DNA of 64,000 nt from Scatocola faecipullorum (GTDB lineage Bacteria; Pseudomonadota; Alphaproteobacteria; RF32; CAG-239). The stretch spans positions 82,174-146,173 of the forward strand of contig DVNC01000021.1 in the NCBI GenBank assembly GCA_018714685.1. The letters are read 5' to 3'. The position numbers and the translations under genes were made by a program. The notes beneath the pieces were generated by a model. The model had not been told where the DNA came from, made no database searches, and worked only from the letters and a program-made list of their open reading frames with translations. This document shows positions 49,831 through 58,269 of the stretch, piece by piece; position 1 is the stretch's first letter, and each line of letters starts with the position of its first letter.

Positions 49831-51969
49831 ATGAAAAAGTTTTTTAAGTTTATCGGTATTTTGTTTTTGGTTTTAATTGTCGCACTTGTCGGCGGCGGCT
49901 ATTATTTTATCAAGAATTTTGACCTTAATAAATATAAAAGCTATGCCGAAGATTTGGTTTATAAAGAAACCGGACGGAAACTGGCTCTGAACGGCGAGGC
50001 CGATTTGGGAATTTCGCTGGTGCCGACTTTGGTTTTGAATGATGTTTCGCTGTCTAATGCTTCTTGGGCGTCTCAGCCGCAAATGCTGAAAGTCAAACAA
50101 CTGGAAATCAGCTTTGCTGTTTTGCCGCTGCTGCACAAAGAAATTATGATTAACAATATCAACCTGGTGGCGCCGGAAATTTATCTGGAACAGAATGCCG
50201 TCGGTCAGGCAAACTGGGAGTTCAGCAAACCGGCAGACGGCGAGACAGCGGCGGTAAAGGCTGCCGAAGCGGAGCTTCCTCAGGCGGCAGAACGGGTTAA
50301 AACGGCGGAAAAAGCCGGTCCCGCAGCGGCGGTGTTGGCCGGTTTTGCCGCAAAAAACGTTTCGATTGAAAATGGTTTGGTCCGTTTTTCCGACCAGAAG
50401 GCCAAGCAGACGGTTAATTTGCAGATTAACAGCTTTAATTTTTCCGCCGACGGGATGGATGCTCCGATAACGGCAGATTTTGATTTGCTGTATGACAATC
50501 AGCCGATAAAAGGGAATACCGTTTTGGGATCCATTAATCAGTTTTTGGCAGCCGCCGAGCCTTTTCCGGTTAAGCTGACGGCCGGTGCCTACGGGGTAAA
50601 CGTCAATGCGGACGGAACCGTTGCCGATATGATGAAGAATCCTGTTTTCGATTTTAATGCCAATATTTATAATCCGGCCGGAAATTTCGATGCTCCGGAG
50701 ACTACGCTGGCTGCCAAAATAAGCGGTGACATTAAAAAGGTGAAAGCGGATATTTCGACCCTGAATGTTGCCAACAATCTGATAACCGGAACGGTAACTG
50801 CCGATTTAAACGGCAAAAAACCGTTGATTAATGCCAATTTGAGCAGTGACCGCTTTGACTTAACCAGTTTGAACCGGGCTCAGCCGCTGGCGTGGAATTT
50901 TCCCGGCATTATCGGCGAAGCGCAGGCTTCGCAGCTGGTGCCGAACACGCCGGTTCCTTACAGTGCTTTAAACAGTGTGAATGCCAATGCCGCGGTTCGG
51001 GTTAAACAGTTAATTATTAATCCGGCGATGACGGCTGAAAATGTGGTGCTGACAGCCAAACTGAACAACGGTGTTTTGACGGTTAATCCTCTGAAGCTGG
51101 ATTTCGGCGGAGGAGATATCGATGCGTCGCTGACGGTTAATGCTCCGGCTCAGACAGTGGCTTTGAAGCTGAACAGTAAGAATATTCTGCTGCAAAACAT
51201 GCACAAGGAATTTCAGATTGAAGGAAAAGGGGACTTTGGTATCGAATCCGGCGGACAGACTTTGGTTTCGGCAGATTTGACAACCGGAGGTGCAACCTAT
51301 CGGCAGCTGGTTCAGCATTTGAACGGCCAGCTGGTGGCAATTGTTGACAAATCGGTTATTAAAACCGGTGCGCTGAAATTTATGACCGGCAATGTTCTGA
51401 CCCAGATTTTGAACATGATCAATCTTAATGTCGTCAAAAATCCGGAAATCAATCTTGCCTGTGCAGTAGTTCGAGCCGATTTTGCCAACGGCAAGGCTAA
51501 TTTTCCGCAGAGTATTGCCGTTCAGTCCAATCAGATTACGTTGGTGAGCAATGGTGCGCTTAATTTGGTCAGCGACAAAATCGATTTTACGGTAACGCCG
51601 ACCCTGAGCATTAAAGATGCCAATGTTGCTCAGGCATTATCTTCATTTATCAAGGTGGGCGGAACATTGGAAAATCCGAAAATTGCCCTTGATGAAAAGC
51701 AGGCGCTGCAAACGATTGTCGGTGTTGCGACGACGGGGCCGGCTTTTCTGGGAGCGCAGCTGGTTTCGGAATCGAATTCGGCGCCTTGCTGGACGGCTTT
51801 GCAGGGGACGCCTTATTCGACCCGGTTTAAGGCGCCGAGCAAAACCTCAACCGTGACCAATGATGTGGTCAGCGGTACCAAAAATGCCGTTAAGGATACC
51901 GGAAAGGCGATTGAAAAGAGCGTCCGGGGAATTCGCGACGGAGTTAAAGACTTGTTTAAATCATTTTAG
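49831..51969 (+). CDS. AsmA-family envelope protein
   Basis: A 712-residue protein with one N-terminal membrane helix (about residues 5-24) and a long periplasmic region of repeated beta segments. The N-terminal AsmA signature is present: LVYKETGRKLALNGEADL with SLVPTLVLNDVSLSNA. The C-terminal AsmA-like region (about 380-600) contains DLTTGGATYRQLVQHLNGQL. AsmA-like proteins of the bridge family are linked to phospholipid transport to the outer membrane. An Ala- and Glu-rich linker lies near residues 130-160. It is probably co-transcribed with rluC and the ATP12 gene. Confidence 0.88.
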   Translation: MKKFFKFIGILFLVLIVALVGGGYYFIKNFDLNKYKSYAEDLVYKETGRKLALNGEADLGISLVPTLVLNDVSLSNASWASQPQMLKVKQLEISFAVLPLLHKEIMINNINLVAPEIYLEQNAVGQANWEFSKPADGETAAVKAAEAELPQAAERVKTAEKAGPAAAVLAGFAAKNVSIENGLVRFSDQKAKQTVNLQINSFNFSADGMDAPITADFDLLYDNQPIKGNTVLGSINQFLAAAEPFPVKLTAGAYGVNVNADGTVADMMKNPVFDFNANIYNPAGNFDAPETTLAAKISGDIKKVKADISTLNVANNLITGTVTADLNGKKPLINANLSSDRFDLTSLNRAQPLAWNFPGIIGEAQASQLVPNTPVPYSALNSVNANAAVRVKQLIINPAMTAENVVLTAKLNNGVLTVNPLKLDFGGGDIDASLTVNAPAQTVALKLNSKNILLQNMHKEFQIEGKGDFGIESGGQTLVSADLTTGGATYRQLVQHLNGQLVAIVDKSVIKTGALKFMTGNVLTQILNMINLNVVKNPEINLACAVVRADFANGKANFPQSIAVQSNQITLVSNGALNLVSDKIDFTVTPTLSIKDANVAQALSSFIKVGGTLENPKIALDEKQALQTIVGVATTGPAFLGAQLVSESNSAPCWTALQGTPYSTRFKAPSKTSTVTNDVVSGTKNAVKDTGKAIEKSVRGIRDGVKDLFKSF

Positions 51970-51981
51970 GATAAGGACACA

Positions 51982-52482
51982 ATGACAGCAGACTTGAAAG
52001 CGATGGCAAAGGATGTGGCTCAGCATCGCGACGAAATTATTGAGCGGATGGTTAATTTTTCCCTGACGGATACTTTGTTGTTCCGCAATCCCGATGCAGA
52101 AGACCTGATCGCCGAAGAACGTCAGGTTTGGGATCCGATTGTCGAGTGGGCGAAAAAAAACATGGACGCCGATTTTAAGACCAGCGAGAGTTTGGAAGTT
52201 CCGATGGAAAATAATGCATCGCTGCCTCGTTTGCAGGTTTTTTTAGAAAAGCTTTCCGATAAAGAACTGGCGGCTTTTTATCAGACCGGAAAAATTACAA
52301 AGTCGGTTTTGCTGGCCGCGGCGCTGGTCAAAAAGCAGATTACGGCCGATGAGGCTTTTCGCGCCGCTTTTCTGGAAGAAATCTGGCAGGCCGACAAATG
52401 GGGACATGATGCCGAAGCAGATCAGAGACGGGAAGTCATCCGGCAGGAACTGATTGACGTCGAGAAGTTTTTGGCCGAGTGA
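51982..52482 (+). CDS. ATP12-family F1-ATPase assembly chaperone (short)
   Basis: A 166-residue ATP12-like protein, about 70 residues shorter than the usual alphaproteobacterial form of about 235-240. The part present matches the C-terminal helical domain: DTLLFRNPDAEDLIAEERQV, then WDPIVEWA, and the conserved end AAFLEEIWQADKWGHDAEAD. The N-terminal beta domain is absent, and no matching frame is seen upstream, which is asmA. It may still bind the F1 alpha subunit or be a reduced form. It overlaps acyP by one base (TGATG). Confidence 0.82.
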   Translation: MTADLKAMAKDVAQHRDEIIERMVNFSLTDTLLFRNPDAEDLIAEERQVWDPIVEWAKKNMDADFKTSESLEVPMENNASLPRLQVFLEKLSDKELAAFYQTGKITKSVLLAAALVKKQITADEAFRAAFLEEIWQADKWGHDAEADQRREVIRQELIDVEKFLAE

Positions 52483-52772
52483 TGGAAAAGGAAGTCTATC
52501 TGAAAATCAAAGGTCGGGTGCAAGGAATCGGTTTTCGCTGGTGGGCAGTTAAAACGGCAGAGGAAATCGGCGGCATTTCCGGCTGGGTTCATAATGCGGC
52601 AGACGGGTCGGTTGAAATTCTGATGAGCGGCGAAGAAGATAATATTGACCGGATGATTTTGGCCTGCCATGCAGGACCGCCGCTGGCTCGTGTGGACAGC
52701 GTGAGTTTTATTGTCGGGCGGCGGTCGGGATTTTTGCCGCCGATTGTGGCAGGTGTATTCAAAAGAGTTTGA
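52482..52772 (+). CDS. acyP: Acylphosphatase
   Basis: Hydrolyses acyl phosphates; 96 residues, the standard size. The catalytic Arg is in GRVQGIGFRWWA (near residue 21) and the Asn in GWVHNAADGSVEI (near residue 39). I use the ATG at 52482, which overlaps the ATP12 stop; a GTG lies one codon earlier. A palindromic element begins just before its stop. Confidence 0.93.
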   Translation: MEKEVYLKIKGRVQGIGFRWWAVKTAEEIGGISGWVHNAADGSVEILMSGEEDNIDRMILACHAGPPLARVDSVSFIVGRRSGFLPPIVAGVFKRV

Positions 52773-52872
52773 AATCCAGGGCTTTCTCTGCGGGTTAAAA
52801 GTGTCCTTACCTACTTCTGTGTACGCTACGGTACTTTTGACGACTGTTATTCGACACATTCTCCAAACTTTT
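52761..52872 (+). repeat. Nested palindromic element, copy 9 (after acyP)
   Basis: Core CCTAC, loop TTCTGT, GTACG (52810-52825; one mismatch in the stem). TTAAAAGT pairs with ACTTTTGA, and AAAAG with TTTG near the acyP stop pair with CAAAC and TTTT (52864-52872). GTGTCCT before and GCTACGGT after the core match the copies after infB and carD. The rest of the 239-bp gap shows nothing else. Confidence 0.8.
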
Positions 52873-53011
52873 AGCGTTGTTGATATGGCCGACTAAGGCG
52901 TTTTTTTCGAACGGAAAGTTGCGCTGATTAATACCAAGGTTTAGGGTTGCATTTAAGGGATTGCTTCATACTTCTTGAAGGTAAATTTATAAGCTTTAAG
53001 GAGAGAAGATT

Positions 53012-53350
53012 ATGAGCGAAGTAGCCAGAACCAAAGAAAATCTTGAGCATTGCCGCTGTATGGACTGCCCGTCATATACGCTGGGCTGCAAAGTTAAAAA
53101 TATGCCGGGAAATGTCTATAAGCTGATGGGCGATTTGAATGACGTCGAACATTTTGAAGCTTTGTATTGCGCTTTTGAGAAAAGCCGGTGTATCGAGGAA
53201 GACCGCGGCTGTTTGTGTGAGCAATGTCCGGTTCATGCCCAGTATCATTTGAACCGTGAGGACTATTGTCTGAAAACCGGCGGATTGACCGAACCCGAGG
53301 CGGCAGAGGCTTATCAAAATCATATTGAACAAGAACGGCTGAGGCATTAG
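53012..53350 (+). CDS. Cysteine-rich DUF2769-like protein
   Basis: A 112-residue soluble protein with ten cysteines in paired clusters: CRCMDCPSYTLGC at about residues 14-26, then LYCAFEKSRC, GCLCEQCPVHAQY and DYCLKTGG. The layout resembles DUF2769, known mainly from archaea and anaerobic bacteria, and suggests zinc or iron-sulfur binding. Function is unknown. AGGAGAG precedes the ATG. Twelve bases separate it from the TPR-like gene that follows, so they probably share a transcript. Confidence 0.75.
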   Translation: MSEVARTKENLEHCRCMDCPSYTLGCKVKNMPGNVYKLMGDLNDVEHFEALYCAFEKSRCIEEDRGCLCEQCPVHAQYHLNREDYCLKTGGLTEPEAAEAYQNHIEQERLRH

Positions 53351-53362
53351 GTCGAGAGCGAA

Positions 53363-54241
53363 ATGCCGCAGCAACCTAACGATATTCTGCATTATTACCG
53401 TCTGGCAAGCCAGCAGGCCGCTTTGGCACAGACTCCGGAAGAAGAGGCTGCGGCCTATCGTCAGGTGGTCGATTTTTGCGAGGACAGCCGGGTTTGCCGT
53501 CTGGATGACAGCATTAAACGCAATTCGGTCATGTTTTGGTCTTACAACAACATCGGCGATGCGTTGTTGAAAAAAGGGCGCAGCCTGTTGGGTTTTAAGG
53601 CTGCGTCTAAAAATTATGCCGAAGTCTTGCACAGTTATGATCAAGCGCTGCATTCGGCTCGTGATGCGGCGGAGAAGATTTCTACGCTGAATAAAATGGC
53701 GCAGACTTATCGATTGATGGGGGACAAGGAAAACTGGATTAAAACGGAAGAGAAAGTGATTGAAAATCTGGCAGATTCATTTAAGCGCCCGGCTTATTTG
53801 AAACTGGCGGAACAGGCGGATGACTTGTCTCTGGCGGCAGCGTTGACGGAAAAAGCGCTTGACTATGTTTTGGCGGAAATGGTGTCGCTGCGGCAGAAAT
53901 TCCGGAACTTGCTGGATATTTGCTCCAGGCTGGAAAAACTGTATCGTCGTTTAAAGGACGGGCGCAACCGGACGCGTCTGCTGGAACTTAAACGAAAGAC
54001 CGTCCGACTGTTGATGTCGGCGCTTGAAAATAAAATAATCCGTGAGACGGACAGCAGGCGGAAATATGTCCTTTATGATGAGCTTATGAGGTTGGGAAAT
54101 CATTATTTGGAAGATGACAGGTTGTGGAAGGTTCAGATTTTACAGCTGCTGAAAAGCGAATTGGCGGAAGGAGAAGTCTGGCATTTGGACGGAACAAAAT
54201 ACAGCCGTAAAATTATTGATAAAATGTTGCGGAAAATATAA
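53363..54241 (+). CDS. TPR-like helical repeat protein
   Basis: A 292-residue all-helical protein with degenerate tetratricopeptide-like repeats. Examples are YNNIGDALLKKGRSLLGFKA, which is followed by NYAEVLHSYDQALHSARDAA, and ISTLNKMAQTYRLMGDKENW. There is no signal peptide. Such proteins mostly make protein contacts; the partner is unknown. It resembles the next gene in arrangement (a repeat that ends with a W-x-(K/R)-x-E/Q helix), so they may be diverged duplicates. It follows the DUF2769-like gene closely. Confidence 0.72.
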   Translation: MPQQPNDILHYYRLASQQAALAQTPEEEAAAYRQVVDFCEDSRVCRLDDSIKRNSVMFWSYNNIGDALLKKGRSLLGFKAASKNYAEVLHSYDQALHSARDAAEKISTLNKMAQTYRLMGDKENWIKTEEKVIENLADSFKRPAYLKLAEQADDLSLAAALTEKALDYVLAEMVSLRQKFRNLLDICSRLEKLYRRLKDGRNRTRLLELKRKTVRLLMSALENKIIRETDSRRKYVLYDELMRLGNHYLEDDRLWKVQILQLLKSELAEGEVWHLDGTKYSRKIIDKMLRKI

Positions 54242-54278
54242 ATTTTTAAGATAAAGCATCTGGACAGCGATAGTGAAT

Positions 54279-54316
54279 GGTTGTACCCTTAACAGAAAGG
54301 AGAAAGGGAGACAACC
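54279..54316 (+). promoter_or_regulatory. Hairpin covering the ribosome site of the gene at 54319
   Basis: GGTTGT and CCCTT (54279-54290) pair with AAGGG and ACAACC (54304-54316), giving eleven pairs with a small internal loop. AAGGGAG, the ribosome site for the ATG at 54319, lies in the 3' arm. Confidence 0.6.
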
Positions 54317-54318
54317 CG

Positions 54319-54900
54319 ATGAATGAAACAGCAGAACGAGTGGAAAAAGCCGGTGATATTAATGAAGCTTATCGGCTGGTTTATATTTACGGCAAAGAAA
54401 ACCCCAAGGATATTGACGGTTTGATTGCTTTGAACAAACTGCTTATCAGCAAAACGGGAGACCGAGCCAATAATGCCAATGACCGCAACATCATTTATGA
54501 GGCCTATCGTTCGATTGCACGCTGCTATAAGAATAAAAATCTGTTGGGGTCAGGTTATCCTTATGATGCCAAAAACTATGAAATGGCGGCAGATTATTAT
54601 TTGAAAGCGTTTGACAAAGCTCCGGACAGCGGAACCAAACTCAGTTCGCTGGATGGTGCGGCTTCGATGTTTTGGAATTTGGACCAAATGCAGAATTGGT
54701 GTCGGGTACGGCTGCAACAGGCGGAATTGCTTTCGGATAAGGATAAAACCCGGATTTATATGGATATTGCGCGGGAAACGGCAGATGGCGAAGCGCAGCG
54801 CAGTTATTATCGGCTGGCATTAAAGTATGCTTCGTTTATGGCGGCAGCACCGAATATACGTGACGGAATTGTCGCCGTTCTGAAAGAACGTATCGGCTGA
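54319..54900 (+). CDS. TPR-like helical repeat protein
   Basis: A 193-residue all-helical cytoplasmic protein related in layout to the preceding gene. Repeats include RNIIYEAYRSIARCYKNKNL, YEMAADYYLKAFDKAPDSG and LSSLDGAASMFWNLDQMQNW. The ATG at 54319 follows GGGAG, itself buried in a hairpin; the longer frame from 54277 reads through that hairpin and is less likely. Function unknown. It ends at a terminator shared in position with the convergent trhP gene. Confidence 0.72.
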   Translation: MNETAERVEKAGDINEAYRLVYIYGKENPKDIDGLIALNKLLISKTGDRANNANDRNIIYEAYRSIARCYKNKNLLGSGYPYDAKNYEMAADYYLKAFDKAPDSGTKLSSLDGAASMFWNLDQMQNWCRVRLQQAELLSDKDKTRIYMDIARETADGEAQRSYYRLALKYASFMAAAPNIRDGIVAVLKERIG

Positions 54901-54907
54901 GATTACA

Positions 54908-54932
54908 GAAGAGCCCTTCGGGGTTCTTTTTT
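54908..54932. terminator. Terminator between convergent TPR-like gene and trhP
   Basis: AAGAGCCC and GGGTTCTT pair (one G-U) with a TTCG tetraloop; T-run on the plus strand. Confidence 0.8.
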
Positions 54933-54933
54933 C

Positions 54934-56382
54934 TTATTCTCTGTTGCAGAGTTGGGTGAATTCGGCTTTTTTGTGATCGAGCATGGTTCGGTTTTCGCCG
55001 GTGAGCGGCGCCGGTTTGCGGGCAATGCAATATTGCGGCAACAGTTTTTTTATGTTTTCAATATTCAGCTCCGGAACTGTTTTTTGTTCTTCTTTTTCGT
55101 TGCGACAATATTGGATTTTGCATTTGTTAAAATCTATGCGGATTTTTTTGCCTTGTCCGGCGGAAACTTTGGCGGTGATTTCGCCGCTGTCGGCGTCTTC
55201 AAATTCGTCAAAAGTTATTCGCAGATTATCCAGTGTTCCGGGAAGGAGAAATTCAATGAATTCGCCTTTGTCAATGTAGTTGCGGATTTCAAAAATTGCT
55301 TGGTTGCCCTGCCATTCAACAATTGAACCGGCAAACAGCCAATCGCCCAATGTGCGGGTGTATTCATAGTTTTGGCTGATGTTGGTCAGTTTTCCGTCGT
55401 GAAAGCCGAGGCAATAACCGCGGTTCTGCAAGGTGTAGAGGTCATCCATATAGTGGCGGAAATCCCAATGTCGGGGATCGCTGTAATAATCGTCGATTGC
55501 CTGGCGGTAAGTGCGGGCGACAACAGCCGCATAGTATTCGGTTTTATTGCGGCCTTCGACTTTGAGCGAATCCATGCCGAGGTTCAGCAAATCAGGCAGG
55601 CGCGGCAGCAGGCACATATCTTTGGAGTTAAGCATATAGCCGCCGTGTTCGTCTTCGACGACTTCGTACAGTTCGCCGGGGCGGAATTCTTCTTCCAGCA
55701 GAAATTCAAAGGCGTCTTTGTTCTGGTCGTTGATTTCGATTTCTTTAACAGAGCCGTCTTTCAGGCGGAGATGAAGCTTATAATGCCAGCGGCAGCAGTG
55801 GGCGCATTTGCCCTGGTTGGCGCTGCGGTCGGCAAGATAATTGGAAATCAGACAGCGGCCGGAGTAAGACATGCACATGGCGCCATGCATAAAACATTCG
55901 AGCAGAATGTCAGGACATTGCCGGCGGATTTCCTGCATCTCCTCAAAGGTGACTTCCCGTCCGAGCACACAGAGTTTGGCTCCCTGCTGTTGCCAGAACT
56001 TGACGGCCAGAGAGGAGCAGATGTTGGCCTGAGTGGAAACGAAAAGGTTTAATTCCGGGGCGTGTTCTTTAACATACATGAAAACGCCGGGGTCGGCAAT
56101 GAGAACGCCGTCCGGCTGCAAATGACGCAGGGTTTCGACAAATTGCGGCAGCTTGGCGACGTCACGGTTATGCATAAACAGGTTTAAGGTCAGGTAGATT
56201 TTTTTGCCGTTTTGGTGAACAAACCTGATGCCTTCTTCCAAGTCTTCCAACGTCATTTTGGACTGGGCGCGGAGGCACATGTCCGGTGTTCCGGCGTAAA
56301 CGGCATCGGCGCCGTAAAGAATTGCGGTTTTGAGTTTGACCAGTGAACCGGCCGGAAGCAGAAGTTCCGCTTTATCTAACAT
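54934..56382 (-). CDS. trhP: U32-family tRNA hydroxylation protein TrhP
   Basis: A 482-residue member of the peptidase U32 family (YegQ type), required for 5-hydroxyuridine at tRNA position 34. The family signature ECFMHGAMCMSYSGRCLIS is at about residues 160-178 and more cysteines (CAHCC) follow; these fit an iron-sulfur centre. The C-terminal beta domain is present. GAGGAG within the end of the upstream DUF3108 gene is the ribosome site, so translation is coupled. Symbol by similarity to YegQ; RlhA-type activity is an alternative. Confidence 0.85.
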   Translation of the reverse strand: MLDKAELLLPAGSLVKLKTAILYGADAVYAGTPDMCLRAQSKMTLEDLEEGIRFVHQNGKKIYLTLNLFMHNRDVAKLPQFVETLRHLQPDGVLIADPGVFMYVKEHAPELNLFVSTQANICSSLAVKFWQQQGAKLCVLGREVTFEEMQEIRRQCPDILLECFMHGAMCMSYSGRCLISNYLADRSANQGKCAHCCRWHYKLHLRLKDGSVKEIEINDQNKDAFEFLLEEEFRPGELYEVVEDEHGGYMLNSKDMCLLPRLPDLLNLGMDSLKVEGRNKTEYYAAVVARTYRQAIDDYYSDPRHWDFRHYMDDLYTLQNRGYCLGFHDGKLTNISQNYEYTRTLGDWLFAGSIVEWQGNQAIFEIRNYIDKGEFIEFLLPGTLDNLRITFDEFEDADSGEITAKVSAGQGKKIRIDFNKCKIQYCRNEKEEQKTVPELNIENIKKLLPQYCIARKPAPLTGENRTMLDHKKAEFTQLCNRE

Positions 56383-56385
56383 TTT

Positions 56386-57165
56386 TTACTCCTCAATGGT
56401 TATGTTGTGAGTGTAAACATTCATTTTGCCGAGCGGGGTTTCTTCGACCTCTATGCGGGCAATAAACGGAATGCCGGTTTTTTTATCGGCAAGAATCCAA
56501 AAATAAATCGGGCGGTCGGAGGTAAACTGCCAAAGCAGGTCGTCGCCTTCGGAGCCGAGCTTGTCAATATACATGGAACATTTGCTTGCTGTTCCGGTCA
56601 GCGGCGAAAACTGGTTGGGCGCCAGTTCTTCTTTACCCTCGTCTTTGAAGATAACGTCAAAGCGGCGTTTGCCGTCAAAAACCTCCATGCGGGAATCGCA
56701 GAATTTAACCTGATTGTATTGACGGGCAAGTTCGGCAAAAACAGTTTGAAGGTCGGTCGTTTCGTTGTTTTTGGGATCGGGTGTGATTTCAACCTTTTTT
56801 TCTTTGTCGTTTTTGGAGCTGATGCGGTAAACCGGTACGCCCTGTTCATTATAAATCAGTTCTTTTTTGCGTTTGGTGAAACGCGACTGTGATTGATATT
56901 TGTAGCTGGTGGTTTCAAGTTTGCCGTTTTTAATGTGTCCGGTGGTAGCATAGCGTGCTTCAAAGGGGTAAAGGGTGTCGAACAAGCCGAAAGTTTTGAC
57001 TTTGGAGGCAACGGCATAACTGTCAGGGCTGAGCGCGTAGGTAAAGGATGTTTGACTGGCATTAAAAGGGCCGATGAAAACGGTGAAGTCATGCGTGACG
57101 CTGAAAGCGCCGGCTTCCCGGCACAGGCACAGCAGGGAGAATAACGTAAACAGAGTTTTTTTCAT
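56386..57165 (-). CDS. DUF3108 exported protein
   Basis: A 259-residue periplasmic protein with a signal peptide (residues 1-20, ending REAGA). The mature part is beta-rich and fits DUF3108: SYAVASKVKTFGLFDTLYPF at about residues 50-69, then a KLETTSYKYQSQSR segment and IYFWILADKKTGIPFIARIE near the end. The family is common in Proteobacteria with unknown function, perhaps lipid or envelope related. It is separated from trhP by three bases. Confidence 0.82.
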   Translation of the reverse strand: MKKTLFTLFSLLCLCREAGAFSVTHDFTVFIGPFNASQTSFTYALSPDSYAVASKVKTFGLFDTLYPFEARYATTGHIKNGKLETTSYKYQSQSRFTKRKKELIYNEQGVPVYRISSKNDKEKKVEITPDPKNNETTDLQTVFAELARQYNQVKFCDSRMEVFDGKRRFDVIFKDEGKEELAPNQFSPLTGTASKCSMYIDKLGSEGDDLLWQFTSDRPIYFWILADKKTGIPFIARIEVEETPLGKMNVYTHNITIEE

Positions 57166-57252
57166 TGTGTTGCAGAGCTTTCTTAATAAAATATCAAAAC
57201 TTGAGGGCTACAATAACATAAAATTAGTTTAAATAAAGGATTTTGTTGCGCA

Positions 57253-58197
57253 ATGACGGTTTTGAAGCATCCGGTGGTGGTAATTGCCGGTCCGACGGCT
57301 TCCGGCAAGTCCGGTTTGGCGCTGGATTTGGCCGAGGCTTTAAACGGCGTGGTGATTAATGCGGATTCTATGCAGATTTATCAGGATACGCCGATAATTT
57401 CAGCGGTTCCTTCTGCTGCCGACAAGGCACGGGTACCACATCGGCTGTATGAGATTTTTCCGGCGGATGTCAACAGTTCGGTGGTGGATTGGCTGAATTT
57501 GGCAGCGGCGGAAATCCGCAGCGCCTGGCTGGCGCAGAAGCTGCCGGTGGTGGCGGGCGGTACCGGTTTGTATCTGGACAATCTGATTAACGGAACCACG
57601 CCCATACCCGAAACTTCGGCGGCGGTTAGACAGGAAGTGGCAGCATTGCTGCGGGAATACGGCGTGCAGGCTCTGCATGAAAAGCTGCGGGAATACGATC
57701 CGGCGACGGCGAAAAGGCTGAGCCCGAATGATACTACCAGGGTACGCCGGGCTTATGAAGTCTGGCGGGATACAGGCGTGCCTCTGAGTGTGTGGCACCG
57801 GAAACCGATGGTTAAAAAGCTGCCCGAAGCCTCGTTTGTGGTTATTAAAATCATTCCCGGACGTGAGGAGCTGGACAGCCGCTGTTACCGGCGCTGGGAA
57901 CAAATGCTGGCAGCCGGAGCGCTTAAAGAGGCAGCGGAGCTTGCGGCCAGAAAGCTGGACAGCCGCCTGCCGGCGATGAAGGCGCTCGGTGTGCCGGAAC
58001 TGCTGGCTTTTGTCGAAGGAAAATGCTCGCTGGACGAAGCCTCGGCGCAGGCTAAGCTGCACACCCGGCAATATGCCAAAAGACAGATGACCTGGTTTAA
58101 GAATAAACTTGCCGCCGATATCGTGCTCGACTCCTGTTATAAGGGGAGTCCGGAAGAGCGGGAAAAAGTCATTTTTGATGTTAAAAAACGATTATAA
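57253..58197 (+). CDS. miaA: tRNA dimethylallyltransferase MiaA
   Basis: Adds an isopentenyl group to A37 of UNN-reading tRNAs; 314 residues. The P-loop GPTASGKS is at about 14-21, followed by INADSMQIYQ, VAGGTGLYLDNLI and DTTRVRRAYEV. The C-terminal QYAKRQMTWFKNK is also typical. AAAGGA lies upstream with somewhat long spacing. Probably an independent unit before mreB. Confidence 0.95.
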   Translation: MTVLKHPVVVIAGPTASGKSGLALDLAEALNGVVINADSMQIYQDTPIISAVPSAADKARVPHRLYEIFPADVNSSVVDWLNLAAAEIRSAWLAQKLPVVAGGTGLYLDNLINGTTPIPETSAAVRQEVAALLREYGVQALHEKLREYDPATAKRLSPNDTTRVRRAYEVWRDTGVPLSVWHRKPMVKKLPEASFVVIKIIPGREELDSRCYRRWEQMLAAGALKEAAELAARKLDSRLPAMKALGVPELLAFVEGKCSLDEASAQAKLHTRQYAKRQMTWFKNKLAADIVLDSCYKGSPEEREKVIFDVKKRL

Positions 58198-58269
58198 GGG
58201 TTGCACAATAACGTAAAGGGTTATAAAACTCAAATAATAGTAAATTCAAATAATCCGGAGATATAATAA

